Below, piece after piece: positions 1-9,091 of a stretch of DNA of 64,000 bases. The position numbers were made by a program, and so were the translations under genes. The stretch's first letter is position 1. Each line of letters opens with the position of its first letter. The notes below the pieces were generated by a model. The model saw only the letters and a program-made list of their open reading frames with translations. It ran no database searches and was not told where the DNA came from. The DNA lies in NCBI RefSeq assembly GCF_001424045.1, contig NZ_LMQB01000001.1, positions 222,083-286,082 of the forward strand, given 5' to 3'. Source of the stretch: Rhizobium sp. Leaf371 (GTDB lineage Bacteria; Pseudomonadota; Alphaproteobacteria; Rhizobiales; Rhizobiaceae).

Positions 1-928
1 TGAGATACATGTGCGAGGGGTCCGCCGCCTGGCCGGCCGGCACGCCGGTCGAGAGCGTCAGCACGGCCAGGAACGAGCCGGCAAGCAGCTTTGGCACGCC
101 CACCACCACCCAGCCGGGACCGGCCAGGAAGACGGCAAAGCGATGCCGCCACTTCTTCATGCCTTCCGGCGGCAGGAAGCGCAGAAAATCCACCTGCTCG
201 CCGATCTGCGGCATGAGGGCAAGGATGACGGCGGACGCCGCGCCGAACTCGATGAGATCGAACGGCGCTGTGCCCCCCACCTCGGCGTTGGAATGGGCGA
301 TGCCGGCAAAGGCGCGCCAGAGGTCGAATTTTTCCCAGTCCGAAAAGGCGATGAAGACGAAGGGCAGGATGTTGAGGACGATCCAGAAGGGCTGCGTGAC
401 GAGCTGGAAGCGGGAGATGAGCTGGACGCCGTAGATGACGAGCGGAATGACGACGACCGCGCTGATGATGTAGCCGATCCAGAGCGGGATGCCGAAGGCG
501 AGGTTCAGCGCCCCGGTCATGATCGATGCCTCGATGGCGAACAGCATGAAGGTGAAGCTGGCATAGATCAGCGAGGTGATGGTGGAGCCGATATAGCCGA
601 AGCTCGCGCCGCGCGTCAGCAGGTCGATATCGACCCCGTGGCGGATGGCGTAGCGGCTGATCGGCATGCCAATGACGAGCATGGCGACGGCGGCGGCGAT
701 GATGGCGTAAAAGGCGTTGGTGGTGCCGTAGGAGAGGGTGATCGTGCCGCCGATCGCCTCCAGCGCCAGGAACGAGATCGCGCCGATGGCGGTCTGCGAG
801 ATGCGGCTTGCCGAAAACCTGCGGGCGCTCTTGGCGGTGAAGCGCAGGGCATAGTCTTCCAGCGTCTGGTCGGCGACCCAGCGATTGTATTCGCGCCGGA
901 CCGGAATGATGCGCTGCCGGGCTGTCAT
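1..928 (-). CDS. NCS1-like permease domain protein, N-terminal part (cut by window edge)
   Basis: The reading frame is open on the minus strand from an ATG at 928 to the window edge, giving 309 residues without a stop. The protein begins MTARQRIIPV and then has many hydrophobic segments typical of the NCS1 nucleobase/allantoin/cytosine permease fold, with a motif YGTTNAFYAIIAA near residue 70. It is divergent from urtA with 262 bp between them. Family knowledge: some proteobacterial sensor kinases carry an N-terminal transporter-like domain, and genes of that kind can sit beside urea or purine transport genes. Whether a kinase domain follows cannot be seen here. An upstream ATG at 942 is out of frame and stops at once, so 928 is the likely start. 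Confidence 0.7.
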   Translation of the reverse strand, partial: MTARQRIIPVRREYNRWVADQTLEDYALRFTAKSARRFSASRISQTAIGAISFLALEAIGGTITLSYGTTNAFYAIIAAAVAMLVIGMPISRYAIRHGVDIDLLTRGASFGYIGSTITSLIYASFTFMLFAIEASIMTGALNLAFGIPLWIGYIISAVVVIPLVIYGVQLISRFQLVTQPFWIVLNILPFVFIAFSDWEKFDLWRAFAGIAHSNAEVGGTAPFDLIEFGAASAVILALMPQIGEQVDFLRFLPPEGMKKWRHRFAVFLAGPGWVVVGVPKLLAGSFLAVLTLSTGVPAGQAADPSHMYL

Positions 929-1083
929 CTCGAAGTTTTCATGGTGCGAAGCAACATCCTTGCCGATCACGCGACGATGGTGAAAGGCGCGCGGGTCGGG
1001 CGATCTTGAAGACAACGCGGGCACCTGTCCAGACAGACCGCATGTTTCGTGCAGAAAGGCACGCGTCCTCTGCGCCCGCCACC

Positions 1084-1112
1084 TACGTCAATTAACGTAT
1101 GTGCATTGCACA
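1084..1112. promoter_or_regulatory. Two adjacent inverted repeats upstream of urtA
   Basis: TACGT (1084-1088) is repeated inverted as ACGTA (1095-1099). Immediately after lies a perfect palindrome TGTGCA-T-TGCACA (1100-1112). They lie 80-110 bp before the urtA start in the divergent spacer 929-1190, so regulator binding for urtA or the divergent gene is plausible. The TGCAC core loosely recalls NtrC half sites, but the arm spacing does not match the usual NtrC site. No other feature is seen in the spacer besides the urtA ribosome binding site GAGAGGGG. Confidence 0.4.
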
Positions 1113-1190
1113 AGGCCTGTCGGATAGTCCCGTTGCGACCCGTTAACCCTCCCTTAGGAAACGGCGCCAACGAACGAGAGGGGCTCTCTT

Positions 1191-2480
1191 ATGTCATTCA
1201 AATCCCATATCCTCAGTGCATTCCTGGCGGGTGCCTTGGCAACCACGGCATTCTCCGCCGTCAACGCGGCTGACGACACCATCAAGGTCGGCGTCCTGCA
1301 CTCGCTGTCCGGCACGATGGCCATTTCCGAGACGACGCTGAAAGACGCCATGCTGATGCTCATCGAGGAGCAGAACAAGAAGGGCGGCGTTCTCGGCAAG
1401 AAGCTCGAAGCCGTCGTCGTCGATCCCGCATCCGACTGGCCGCTGTTTGCCGAAAAGGCCCGCGAGCTGATCTCCGTCGACAAGGTCGCGGCCGTGTTCG
1501 GCTGCTGGACGTCCTCGTCGCGCAAGTCGGTCCTGCCGGTGTTCGAAGAGCTGAACTCGATCCTCTTCTACCCCGTCCAGTATGAAGGCGAAGAGTCCTC
1601 GCGCAACATCTTCTACACGGGTGCCGCGCCGAACCAGCAGGCCATCCCGGCCGTCGACTACCTGATGGCCAACGAAGGCGTCGAGCGCTTCGTGCTCGAA
1701 GGCACCGACTACGTCTATCCGCGCACGACCAACAAGATCCTGGAGGCCTATCTGATCTCCAAGGGCGTGGCCAAGGAAGACATCATCGTCAACTACACGC
1801 CGTTCGGCTTCTCGGACTGGCAGACGGAAGTCGCCAAGATCAAGGAATTCGGCTCGGCCGGCAAGAAAACCGCCGTCGTCTCCACCATCAACGGCGATGC
1901 CAACGTTCCCTTCTACAAGGAACTCGGCAACCAGGGCATCAAGGCTACCGACATTCCGGTCGTCGCCTTCTCGGTCGGTGAGGAAGAACTCGCCGGTCTC
2001 GACACCAAGCCGCTCGTCGGCCATCTCGCCGCTTGGAACTACTTCCAGTCCGTCGATGCGCCGGCCAATGCCGACTTCATCAAGCAGTGGCACGCCTACA
2101 CGAAGAACGACAAGCGCGTGACGAACGACCCGATGGAAGCCGCCTATATCGGCTTCTCCGCCTGGGTAAAGGCCGTCGAGGCTGCCGGCACCACCGACAC
2201 GGATGCCGTCCTCGACACGATCATCGGCACCTCCGTTCCGAACCTCTCGGGCGGCTATTCCACCGTCATGCCGAACCACCACATCACCAAGCCGGTGCTG
2301 ATCGGCGAAATCCAGGCCGACGGCCAGTTCGAAATCGTCCAGCAGACCCCCCAGGTCGTCGGCGACGAGTGGTCGGACTTCCTGCCGGACAGCAAGGACC
2401 TGATCTCCGACTGGCGCAAGCCGATGTCCTGCGGCAACTTCAACGTTGCAACGGGCAAGTGCGGCGGCAAGGGCTCCTGA
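1191..2480 (+). CDS. urtA: Urea ABC transporter substrate-binding protein UrtA
   Basis: The 429-residue periplasmic protein has an N-terminal Sec signal peptide (cleavage near residues 26-27, after VNA). It is followed by a type I periplasmic binding fold starting DDTIKVGVLHSLSGTMA. The strings FGCWTSSSRKSVLPVFEE and LFYPVQYEGEESS, and the C-terminal GNFNVATGKCGGKGS, are characteristic of UrtA in the urea/short-chain amide branch of the leucine-binding family. It captures urea for UrtBCDE. It is the first gene of urtABCDE, has a GAGAGGGG ribosome site, and is followed by a strong hairpin that may favour a higher dose of binding protein over the membrane genes. Confidence 0.96.
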   Translation: MSFKSHILSAFLAGALATTAFSAVNAADDTIKVGVLHSLSGTMAISETTLKDAMLMLIEEQNKKGGVLGKKLEAVVVDPASDWPLFAEKARELISVDKVAAVFGCWTSSSRKSVLPVFEELNSILFYPVQYEGEESSRNIFYTGAAPNQQAIPAVDYLMANEGVERFVLEGTDYVYPRTTNKILEAYLISKGVAKEDIIVNYTPFGFSDWQTEVAKIKEFGSAGKKTAVVSTINGDANVPFYKELGNQGIKATDIPVVAFSVGEEELAGLDTKPLVGHLAAWNYFQSVDAPANADFIKQWHAYTKNDKRVTNDPMEAAYIGFSAWVKAVEAAGTTDTDAVLDTIIGTSVPNLSGGYSTVMPNHHITKPVLIGEIQADGQFEIVQQTPQVVGDEWSDFLPDSKDLISDWRKPMSCGNFNVATGKCGGKGS

Positions 2481-2536
2481 TCGCTTCCTCGTAAAGCCGA
2501 TGGTGCACAACTGATTTTCATGACGAATGCATTTTT

Positions 2537-2558
2537 GGTGCGGCCTCCGGGCCGCACC
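2537..2558 (+). terminator. Perfect hairpin between urtA and urtB
   Basis: GGTGCGGCC (2537-2545) pairs perfectly with GGCCGCACC (2550-2558) around a TCCG tetraloop. No T-run follows on the plus strand, so this is more likely an mRNA-stabilising or attenuating hairpin 3' of urtA than a full terminator. It sits in the 354-bp gap 2481-2834, which otherwise holds only the candidate sigma-54 site at 2672-2687. Confidence 0.5.
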
Positions 2559-2671
2559 GCCAGGTCTTCATACCGATGATTTGAAATGTTCGCCTCCGTC
2601 CGGCTTCGTGCCGGGCGGAGACGTCTTCCCCGGGGGAGGGATCGCTCGTCGCATTCACGGCCGTTCGCGCA

Positions 2672-2687
2672 TGGCACGGATCATGCA
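2672..2687 (+). promoter_or_regulatory. Candidate sigma-54 promoter upstream of urtB
   Basis: TGGCAC-GGATC-ATGCA matches the RpoN -24/-12 pattern TGGCAC-N5-TTGCA with one mismatch and keeps the required GG-N10-GC spacing. It lies about 150 bp before urtB. Nitrogen-regulated genes in rhizobia commonly use RpoN with NtrC, so a nitrogen-responsive internal promoter for urtBCDE is plausible. No NtrC site was identified next to it. Confidence 0.4.
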
Positions 2688-2834
2688 TCGAAATGACCGG
2701 ACAGGGCGAATGATCGCCTTTCCCACCACTGTCGTACCCGCTTTAGTGCAACCCCCAAGGGACGCCTGCGGAATTCCTGGGCAGATGCGCGCGGCTCACC
2801 GCCGCCCTGCCGCATGAAGGGGCTTTGAACAGAC

Positions 2835-4442
2835 ATGCAGCTGACCTCGCGCACGGTTCGGACCATTCTTCTTCTGCTCGGCCTTTGCCTTGCCTTTGCA
2901 GCCGGTGCGCGGGCGCAGGAGGCGCTGAAGCCTCTGGTCGATGGCCTCGGCGCGACGGCGTTTCCGCAGAAGGTGGAAGCGGTCAAGCGGCTGGCCGCGA
3001 CGGGCGACCCCAAGGTGCCCGAGATCCTGGAAAAACTGAGTGCCGGCGCCTTGTTCGCGCCGAAGGCGGGCGGCGCGGTCTATCTCGTCGAGGGCGACGT
3101 CGTGTCCGATCCGGTCACCGGCGCGCCTGTCGAGGGCGTCGCTGCCGGCAGCCTGCAGAAGATCCGACTGAACAATATGCTGCGCGGGGCGATCGGCGAT
3201 GCGATGAGCCAGCTGACCTTGCTCAGCCCCGATCGCAATGCCCGCCTTTCCGCCGCGCAGGCGCTGCTGGCCAGCGGCGACACTGCCAATCTCGCGCTGC
3301 TCGACGGCGCGCTGGCGAAGGAAAGCGATCCCGAGGTCAAGGCGGCGATGGACTCCGCCCGCGCCGTGCTGATCCTGAAGACGGATGCCAGCGCCGAGGA
3401 CAAGAAGGCGGCGATCGAGAATGTCGCGGCGCGCGGCGATCGCGGTGCGCTCAACATTCTCTCCGCAGCGCTTGCCACCGCGCCGCCGGATCTCGTGCCG
3501 GTCATTCAGGGCCGCATCGACGGCATTACCAGCAGCCTTGCCGTGTGGGATGTGCTGCAGAACGTCTGGTACGGGCTGTCGCTCGGCTCGGTCCTGCTGC
3601 TCGCCGCCATCGGCCTTGCCATCACCTTCGGCGTCATGGGCGTCATCAACATGGCGCATGGCGAGATGGTGATGCTCGGAGCCTATACGACCTATGTCGT
3701 GCAGCAGACGGTCGCGTCGCTGGCGCCGGGGCTCGCCACTTTTTCGCTCGCCTTCGCGGTGCCGATCGCCTTTCTCTTCACCGGCCTTGTCGGCGTCGCC
3801 ATCGAGCGCGGCATCATCCGCTTTCTCTATGGCCGGCCGCTCGAGACGCTGCTCGCCACCTGGGGCCTGTCGCTGATCCTGCAGCAGACCATCCGCACCA
3901 TTTTCGGGCCGACCAACCGGCAGGTGGACAATCCGAGCTGGATGTCGGGCACCTTCGATTTCGGCGGTCTCGCGATCACCTGGAATCGCATGTGGATCAT
4001 CGTCTTCTCGCTGGCCGTCTTCCTGGCGCTGCTGACGCTGCTCAAACGGTCGCGGCTCGGCCTGCAGATGCGCGCCGTCACGCAGAACCGACGCATGGCC
4101 TCCTCCATGGGCATCCGCACGCCGATGGTGGACGCGATGACCTTCGGCCTCGGCTCGGGCATTGCCGGCATCGCCGGCGTGGCGCTCAGCCAGATCGACA
4201 ACGTCTCGCCCAATCTCGGGCAGAACTACATCATCGACAGCTTCATGGTCGTGGTGTTCGGCGGGGTCGGCAATCTCTGGGGCACCTTCGTCGGCGCCAT
4301 GACGCTCGGGATCGCCAACAAGTTCCTGGAGCCCTATGCGGGTGCCGTGCTCGGCAAGATCCTGATCCTCGTCCTCATCATCCTGTTCATCCAGCGGCGG
4401 CCGCGCGGCCTGTTCGCCCTCAAGGGGAGGTCGATCGAATAA
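2835..4442 (+). CDS. urtB: Urea ABC transporter permease UrtB
   Basis: The 535-residue inner-membrane permease has a signal-like N-terminus. A soluble region of about 200 residues with HEAT-like helical repeats follows (for example LVDGLGATAFPQKVEAVKRLAA), then the LivH-type membrane domain from about residue 235 (YGLSLGSVLLLAAIGLAITFGVMGVINMAHGE). The long extracytoplasmic extension is normal for UrtB. It pairs with UrtC to form the urea channel. The stop codon TAA overlaps the urtC ATG by one base (TAATG), indicating translational coupling. Confidence 0.95.
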   Translation: MQLTSRTVRTILLLLGLCLAFAAGARAQEALKPLVDGLGATAFPQKVEAVKRLAATGDPKVPEILEKLSAGALFAPKAGGAVYLVEGDVVSDPVTGAPVEGVAAGSLQKIRLNNMLRGAIGDAMSQLTLLSPDRNARLSAAQALLASGDTANLALLDGALAKESDPEVKAAMDSARAVLILKTDASAEDKKAAIENVAARGDRGALNILSAALATAPPDLVPVIQGRIDGITSSLAVWDVLQNVWYGLSLGSVLLLAAIGLAITFGVMGVINMAHGEMVMLGAYTTYVVQQTVASLAPGLATFSLAFAVPIAFLFTGLVGVAIERGIIRFLYGRPLETLLATWGLSLILQQTIRTIFGPTNRQVDNPSWMSGTFDFGGLAITWNRMWIIVFSLAVFLALLTLLKRSRLGLQMRAVTQNRRMASSMGIRTPMVDAMTFGLGSGIAGIAGVALSQIDNVSPNLGQNYIIDSFMVVVFGGVGNLWGTFVGAMTLGIANKFLEPYAGAVLGKILILVLIILFIQRRPRGLFALKGRSIE

Positions 4443-5620
4443 TGTTCACGACCCGGCTCATCCAAGCGCATGAAAAGAAGGTGCTGGCGCTTGCCGCCCT
4501 GATCCTCTTCATCGCCATCGCGGTTCCCGCGTCCAACCTGCTGCTCGATCCCGGCAACCCGCTGCACGTGCCGTCGCATGTCGTGCCGCTGTTCGGAAAA
4601 TATCTCTGCTACGCGCTGCTCGCGCTCGCGCTCGATCTGGTCTGGGGCTATTGCGGCATCCTCTCGCTCGGCCATGGCGCCTTCTTCGCGCTCGGCGGCT
4701 ATGCGATGGGCATGTATCTGATGCGCCAGATCGGCGCGCGCGGCGTCTATGCGAACCCGGTCCTGCCCGATTTCATGGTGTTTCTGAACTGGAAGGACCT
4801 GCCCTGGTACTGGACGGGTTTCGACAGCTTCCCCTTCGCAGCCCTCATGGTGATCCTGGTGCCGGGCGCGCTCGCCTTCGTCTTCGGCTGGCTCGCCTTC
4901 CGCTCGCGGGTCACCGGCGTCTACCTCTCCATCATCACGCAGGCGATGACCTATGCGCTGCTGCTCGCCTTCTTCCGCAACGAGATGGGCTTCGGCGGCA
5001 ATAACGGCCTGACCGATTTCAAGGATATTATCGGCTTCAACATCCAGGCGCCGGAAACCCGGGCCACGCTCTTTGCCATCACCGGCATCGTGCTTGCGGT
5101 GGTGCTGCTGCTCTCCTCGGCCATCGTGCAATCCAAATACGGCAAGGTGCTGATCGGGGTGCGGGATGCGGAAAGCCGGACGCGCTTTCTCGGCTATCGC
5201 GTCGAGAACATGAAGCTCTTCATCTTCACGGTCTCCGCCATGATCGCGGGCATTGCCGGTGCGCTCTACGTGCCGCAGGTGGGCATCATCAATCCGGGCG
5301 AGTTTGCGCCCGCCAACTCGATCGAGGTCGTCATCTGGACGGCGGTCGGCGGACGCGGCACGCTGATCGGGCCGATCATCGGGGCGGTGCTGGTCAATTT
5401 CGGCAAGTCCGTCTTCACGGCGGCGTTTCCTGAATTCTGGCTGTTTGCGCTGGGCGCGCTCTTCGTCGCCACCACGCTGTTCCTGCCCAAGGGCATCGTC
5501 GGCACCATCCAGCAGGGCTTTTCCTCCCGCCGCGACTACAAGGCGGCGGCCGAGGCCGAAAAGGGCCGCACCGTTTCGGCCAGCGCGCCGGCCGACGCCC
5601 AACCTCAAGCCGCGGAGTGA
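4442..5620 (+). CDS. urtC: Urea ABC transporter permease UrtC
   Basis: This 392-residue LivM-type permease has about ten membrane segments. Landmarks are LALDLVWGYCGILSLGHGAFFALGG and, near the end, TAVGGRGTLIGPIIGAVLVNFGKS. It forms the membrane channel with UrtB. The frame stays open far upstream through urtB, but the ATG at 4442, overlapping the urtB stop, fits the family start. A low-complexity Ala/Glu-rich tail (residues 370-392) follows the membrane domain. The stop at 5618-5620 lies five bases before the urtD ATG. Confidence 0.95.
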   Translation: MFTTRLIQAHEKKVLALAALILFIAIAVPASNLLLDPGNPLHVPSHVVPLFGKYLCYALLALALDLVWGYCGILSLGHGAFFALGGYAMGMYLMRQIGARGVYANPVLPDFMVFLNWKDLPWYWTGFDSFPFAALMVILVPGALAFVFGWLAFRSRVTGVYLSIITQAMTYALLLAFFRNEMGFGGNNGLTDFKDIIGFNIQAPETRATLFAITGIVLAVVLLLSSAIVQSKYGKVLIGVRDAESRTRFLGYRVENMKLFIFTVSAMIAGIAGALYVPQVGIINPGEFAPANSIEVVIWTAVGGRGTLIGPIIGAVLVNFGKSVFTAAFPEFWLFALGALFVATTLFLPKGIVGTIQQGFSSRRDYKAAAEAEKGRTVSASAPADAQPQAAE

Positions 5621-5625
5621 GCGCC

Positions 5626-6378
5626 ATGGACCAGAAGATCACCAACAGCCTTCTCTATCTCGACGGCGTTTCCGTTTCCTTCGACGGCTTCAAGGCTTTG
5701 AATGCGTTGTCGTTCGTGGTCGCGCCCGGCGAGTTGCGGGCGATCATCGGCCCGAACGGGGCCGGCAAGACCACGATGATGGACATCATCACCGGCAAGA
5801 CGCGGCCGGACAGCGGCACGGTCTATTTCGACGGCAAGGTCGATCTGACGAAGAAGGACGAGGCCGATATCGCGCAGCTCGGCATCGGCCGGAAGTTCCA
5901 GAAGCCGACCGTGTTCGAGAGCCAGACGGTCTGGGACAATATCGAGCTCGCGCTCAACCGCAAACGCGGCGTCTTCGCGACGCTGTTCTACACGCTGACG
6001 CCGGCCGACAAGGCGCGGATCGAGGAGATCCTCGAAACGGTGCGCATGACCGCCCGCAAGGACCATCTCGCCGGCAGCCTGTCGCACGGCCAGAAGCAAT
6101 GGCTGGAGATCGGCATGCTGCTTGCGCAGGAGCCGAAACTGCTGCTGGTGGACGAGCCCGTCGCAGGCATGACCGACGCCGAGACCGCGGAAACCGCGAT
6201 CCTGCTGAAAGAGATCGCCAAGACCCGCTCGGTCGTGGTGGTCGAGCACGACATGGGCTTCATTCGCGACCTGGGCGTCAAGGTCACCTGCCTTGCCGAG
6301 GGATCGGTGCTTGCCGAGGGCACGATCGACTTCGTGTCGAACGATCCCAAAGTCATCGAAAACTATCTGGGGCGGTGA
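5626..6378 (+). CDS. urtD: Urea ABC transporter ATP-binding protein UrtD
   Basis: This LivG-type ATPase of 250 residues has Walker A GPNGAGKT, a signature LSHGQKQWLEIGMLL and Walker B LLLVDEP, followed by the H-loop VVVEHDMGF. The signature SHGQ instead of SGGQ is typical of UrtD. The ATG at 5626 has a GGAGTGAG ribosome site; a GTG at 5617 overlapping the urtC stop would add three residues. The next gene, urtE, is 178 bp away. That spacer (6379-6556) shows no gene, only a weak CTCCCT/AGGGAG inverted repeat near 6467-6488. Confidence 0.95.
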   Translation: MDQKITNSLLYLDGVSVSFDGFKALNALSFVVAPGELRAIIGPNGAGKTTMMDIITGKTRPDSGTVYFDGKVDLTKKDEADIAQLGIGRKFQKPTVFESQTVWDNIELALNRKRGVFATLFYTLTPADKARIEEILETVRMTARKDHLAGSLSHGQKQWLEIGMLLAQEPKLLLVDEPVAGMTDAETAETAILLKEIAKTRSVVVVEHDMGFIRDLGVKVTCLAEGSVLAEGTIDFVSNDPKVIENYLGR

Positions 6379-6556
6379 TCTCAATGCATTACAATGTTTC
6401 GATGTTCGCGGTTCAACACTTCGGCGGACCGACTTTGCCGCCTCGCTCTCGGGCGGATGTCTTCTCCCTTCTTCCTGTGAGGGAGATGTCGGGTCGGGCC
6501 GCGGGACACCCTGAAAACGCCGAGGCACCGACCCCTTCCATGACACGAGGTGCACC

Positions 6557-7252
6557 ATGCTGACCGTCGATAACATCAACCTCCATTACGGCGCGGCACA
6601 GGCGCTGCGCGGCGTCTCCATCACGGCGCCGATGGGCAAGATCACCTGCGTGCTCGGCCGCAACGGCGTCGGCAAGACCAGCCTTCTGCGCGCGGTGACG
6701 GGCCAGCATGCGACCAGCGCCGGCAAGGTGACCTTCAACGAGACCCTCATGAATGGCATGGCGCCCTATCATCGGGCGCGCCTCGGCGTCGGTTTCGTGC
6801 CACAGGGGCGGGAGGTGTTTCCGCTTCTGACCGTCAAGGAGAACCTGGAGTCCGGTTACGCGCCTGTCGCCCGCAAGGACCGTTTTGTGCCGGATGAGAT
6901 CTTCCAGCTGTTTCCGATTCTGAAATCCATGCTCGGCCGTCGTGGCGGCGATCTCTCCGGTGGGCAGCAGCAGCAGCTCGCCATCGGCCGGGCGCTCGTC
7001 ACGCGTCCGAAGATCCTCGTGCTGGACGAGCCGACGGAGGGCATCCAGCCGTCGATCATCAAGGATATCGGCCGGGCGATCCAGTATTTGCGGGATTCCA
7101 CCGGCATGGCAATTCTGCTTGTGGAACAATATCTTGACTTCTACCGTGAGCTTGCAGACCATGTCTACATCATGGATCGCGGAGAGATTGTGCATGAAGG
7201 CCCGGCCGAAACGCTCGACACGCCGGAAGCCCGACGGCACCTCACGGTTTGA
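6557..7252 (+). CDS. urtE: Urea ABC transporter ATP-binding protein UrtE
   Basis: This LivF-type ATPase of 231 residues has Walker A GRNGVGKT, signature [15 protein letters not shown], Walker [11 protein letters not shown] and switch motif LLVEQYLDF. The sequence [11 protein letters not shown] after Walker B is characteristic of UrtE. It completes the urea importer. The stop overlaps a possible TTG start of ureD (7249), so importer and urease genes are probably one transcription unit. Confidence 0.95.
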   Translation: MLTVDNINLHYGAAQALRGVSITAPMGKITCVLGRNGVGKTSLLRAVTGQHATSAGKVTFNETLMNGMAPYHRARLGVGFVPQGREVFPLLTVKENLESGYAPVARKDRFVPDEIFQLFPILKSMLGRRGGDLSGGQQQQLAIGRALVTRPKILVLDEPTEGIQPSIIKDIGRAIQYLRDSTGMAILLVEQYLDFYRELADHVYIMDRGEIVHEGPAETLDTPEARRHLTV

Positions 7253-7263
7253 TCGCGCAAGCG

Positions 7264-8118
7264 ATGTCTGAGCTCGTACGGGAGAAGGCGCCGGCCGCCC
7301 CTCAGCGCGCCTTCGGGCGCGGACGGCTGGTCGCGAAATCGGCCGGCGGGCGCACGCGGCTGGCGGAATTCTACCAGGAGGGCTGTGCCAAGCTGCGCCT
7401 TCCCACCATGTTCGACGGCAGCATGGAGGCCGTGCTGATCAACAGTTCCGGCGGGCTGACCGGTGGCGACGTGATGGACTGGCGGTTTGCCGCGGGCGCG
7501 GGGACCGAGCTGACGCTGACGACGCAGGCCTGCGAGAAGATCTACAAGGCGAGCGCCGGCACGACCTCGGTGACGACGACCATCCGGGCGGAGCAGGGGT
7601 CCCGCGTCCACTGGCTGCCGCAGGAGACGATCCTGTTTGATCGGGCTTCGATGACGCGGTCGCTCGATGTCGATCTTGCCGCGAATGCCGAGTTCCTGGC
7701 CGTCGAGGCCGTGCTGCTGGGACGCGCCGCCATGGGTGAGCGCATGCGCAGCGGGCTCTTTCGCGACCGGTGGCGCATCGTGAAGGGCGGCACGCTGCTG
7801 CATGCCGAAAACATGCGGCTGTCCGGCGATATCGACGCGCTGACGCGACGGGCTTTTTCGCTCAGCGGTCACGTGGCTTTCGCCACGCTGCTGTTTACCT
7901 CGGCCGATTGCGAGCGGTCTCTGAAACCCCTGCGCGAGCGGCTGGACGACGGTGCCGCCAACGGGTCGGGCGGCGTCAGCCATGTCGTGGTCGGCGGGCA
8001 GGGGAAGCTCGTCGCGCGGATCGTTGCGACGGACGGATTCGCCTTGCGAAAAATCCTCGTGCCGATGATTTCGCACTTGCGCAGGAGCGCGTCTGTGCCG
8101 AAAGTCTGGAGCCTGTAG
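7264..8118 (+). CDS. ureD: Urease accessory protein UreD
   Basis: UreD binds apo-urease and, with UreF and UreG, assembles the dinickel centre. The 284-residue protein contains family hallmarks: [12 protein letters not shown] near residue 40, [23 protein letters not shown] and the [11 protein letters not shown] block. The ATG at 7264 is preferred; a TTG at 7249 overlapping the urtE stop would add five residues. It opens the urease gene set, as is usual in rhizobia. Confidence 0.94.
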   Translation: MSELVREKAPAAPQRAFGRGRLVAKSAGGRTRLAEFYQEGCAKLRLPTMFDGSMEAVLINSSGGLTGGDVMDWRFAAGAGTELTLTTQACEKIYKASAGTTSVTTTIRAEQGSRVHWLPQETILFDRASMTRSLDVDLAANAEFLAVEAVLLGRAAMGERMRSGLFRDRWRIVKGGTLLHAENMRLSGDIDALTRRAFSLSGHVAFATLLFTSADCERSLKPLRERLDDGAANGSGGVSHVVVGGQGKLVARIVATDGFALRKILVPMISHLRRSASVPKVWSL

Positions 8119-8150
8119 AGAATGTCTAAGATGATGATGGGTCGCACCGC

Positions 8151-8453
8151 ATGAACCTCACTCCCCGGGAAAAAGACAAGCTGCTGATCTCGATGGCCGC
8201 CATGGTGGCGCGTCGCCGGCTGGAGCGCGGCGTCAAGCTGAACCATCCGGAAGCCATCGCGCTGATCACGGATTTCGTGGTCGAGGGCGCGCGCGACGGG
8301 CGTTCCGTGCCAGACCTCATGGAGGCTGGCGCCCATGTCATCACGCGCGAGCAGGTGATGGAGGGCATCCCGGAAATGATCCACGACATCCAGATCGAGG
8401 CGACCTTTCCGGACGGCACGAAGCTCGTCACCGTTCACGAACCCATTCGCTGA
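8151..8453 (+). CDS. ureA: Urease gamma subunit UreA
   Basis: The 100-residue structural subunit begins [20 protein letters not shown] and has the expected full family length. It also carries [17 protein letters not shown] and [22 protein letters not shown]. It packs with UreB and UreC in the urease trimer in the cytoplasm. It lies 32 bp after ureD and 7 bp before a DUF1272 gene. Confidence 0.97.
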   Translation: MNLTPREKDKLLISMAAMVARRRLERGVKLNHPEAIALITDFVVEGARDGRSVPDLMEAGAHVITREQVMEGIPEMIHDIQIEATFPDGTKLVTVHEPIR

Positions 8454-8460
8454 GGTTTCC

Positions 8461-8709
8461 ATGCTGGCGCTTCGACCCAATTGCGAATGCTGCGACACGG
8501 ACCTGCCGGCCGATAGCCGCGCGGCGATGATCTGCAGCTTCGAGTGCACCTTCTGCGCCAGCTGCGCGACGGATGTGCTGCACGGACGCTGCCCGAACTG
8601 CACCGGCGAACTCGTCCGCCGCCCCGTTCGCCCTGCCGAAAAGCTGGTCAAGAACCCGGCGTCCACCGACCGCATTCTGAAAGCGCAAGGCTGTGCCGCG
8701 GCGGCGTGA
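8461..8709 (+). CDS. DUF1272 family cysteine-rich small protein
   Basis: The 82-residue protein is rich in cysteine pairs (CECC, CSFECTFCASC, CPNC). They are arranged as a likely zinc-binding ribbon at residues 9-43, followed by the RRPVRP string typical of DUF1272. The family's function is not known. It lies seven bases after ureA and 75 bp before ureB, in the same direction, so it is transcribed with urease. A metal-related role is possible but is only inference from the cysteines and the location. Confidence 0.85.
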   Translation: MLALRPNCECCDTDLPADSRAAMICSFECTFCASCATDVLHGRCPNCTGELVRRPVRPAEKLVKNPASTDRILKAQGCAAAA

Positions 8710-8784
8710 TGCCGCGGCGCTCGCATCTTCCGCTCGCCACGATCGCCGTGCAACATGCCTATCGAGACCTTGAGGAGAAACAAG

Positions 8785-9090
8785 ATGATCCCCGGTGAAA
8801 TCCTTGCGGCAGAGGGCGAAATCGAGCTGAATGTGGGGCTGGAGACCGTGACGATCGAGGTGTCGAACACCGGCGACCGGCCGGTGCAGGTCGGCAGCCA
8901 TTATCATTTCGCCGAAACCAATGCGGGGCTCACCTTCGATCGTGCGGCGGCCCATGGAAGGCGGCTCGATATCCCGGCCGGCACGGCCGTCCGCTTCGAG
9001 CCGGGGCAGATGCGCGAGGTGACGCTCATCCCCTTTGCCGGCAAGCGGGAAGTCTACGGTTTCCGCCAGAAGGTCATGGGAGCGCTCTGA
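8785..9090 (+). CDS. ureB: Urease beta subunit UreB
   Basis: The 101-residue structural subunit begins [16 protein letters not shown]. It contains the family block [19 protein letters not shown] and [19 protein letters not shown]. The ATG at 8785 is chosen because the ribosome site TGAGGAGAAA lies just before it and the family starts with MIPGE; the frame is open a little further upstream. The stop lies one base before the next gene (ATG 9092). Confidence 0.97.
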   Translation: MIPGEILAAEGEIELNVGLETVTIEVSNTGDRPVQVGSHYHFAETNAGLTFDRAAAHGRRLDIPAGTAVRFEPGQMREVTLIPFAGKREVYGFRQKVMGAL

Positions 9091-9091
9091 C

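Noticed and set aside
1126-1140. Sigma-54 promoter before urtA (GG...GC near 1126-1140)
   Set aside because: The GG to GC spacing is 11 rather than the required 10 bases.
1194-2510. 438-residue open frame antisense to urtA
   Set aside because: It is a GC-rich shadow of a well supported gene, with low-complexity Arg/Asp/Gly composition and no family features. The same holds for long antisense frames over urtC, preA/preT, smoE and the RND genes.
2825-5620. 931-residue frame that seems to fuse a protein to UrtC
   Set aside because: The part before 4442 is urtB read in another frame; the ATG at 4442 matches the UrtC family start and overlaps the urtB stop.
6467-6488. Degenerate repeat element or terminator between urtD and urtE
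   Set aside because: Only a six-base inverted repeat is visible, with no T-run and no second palindrome.
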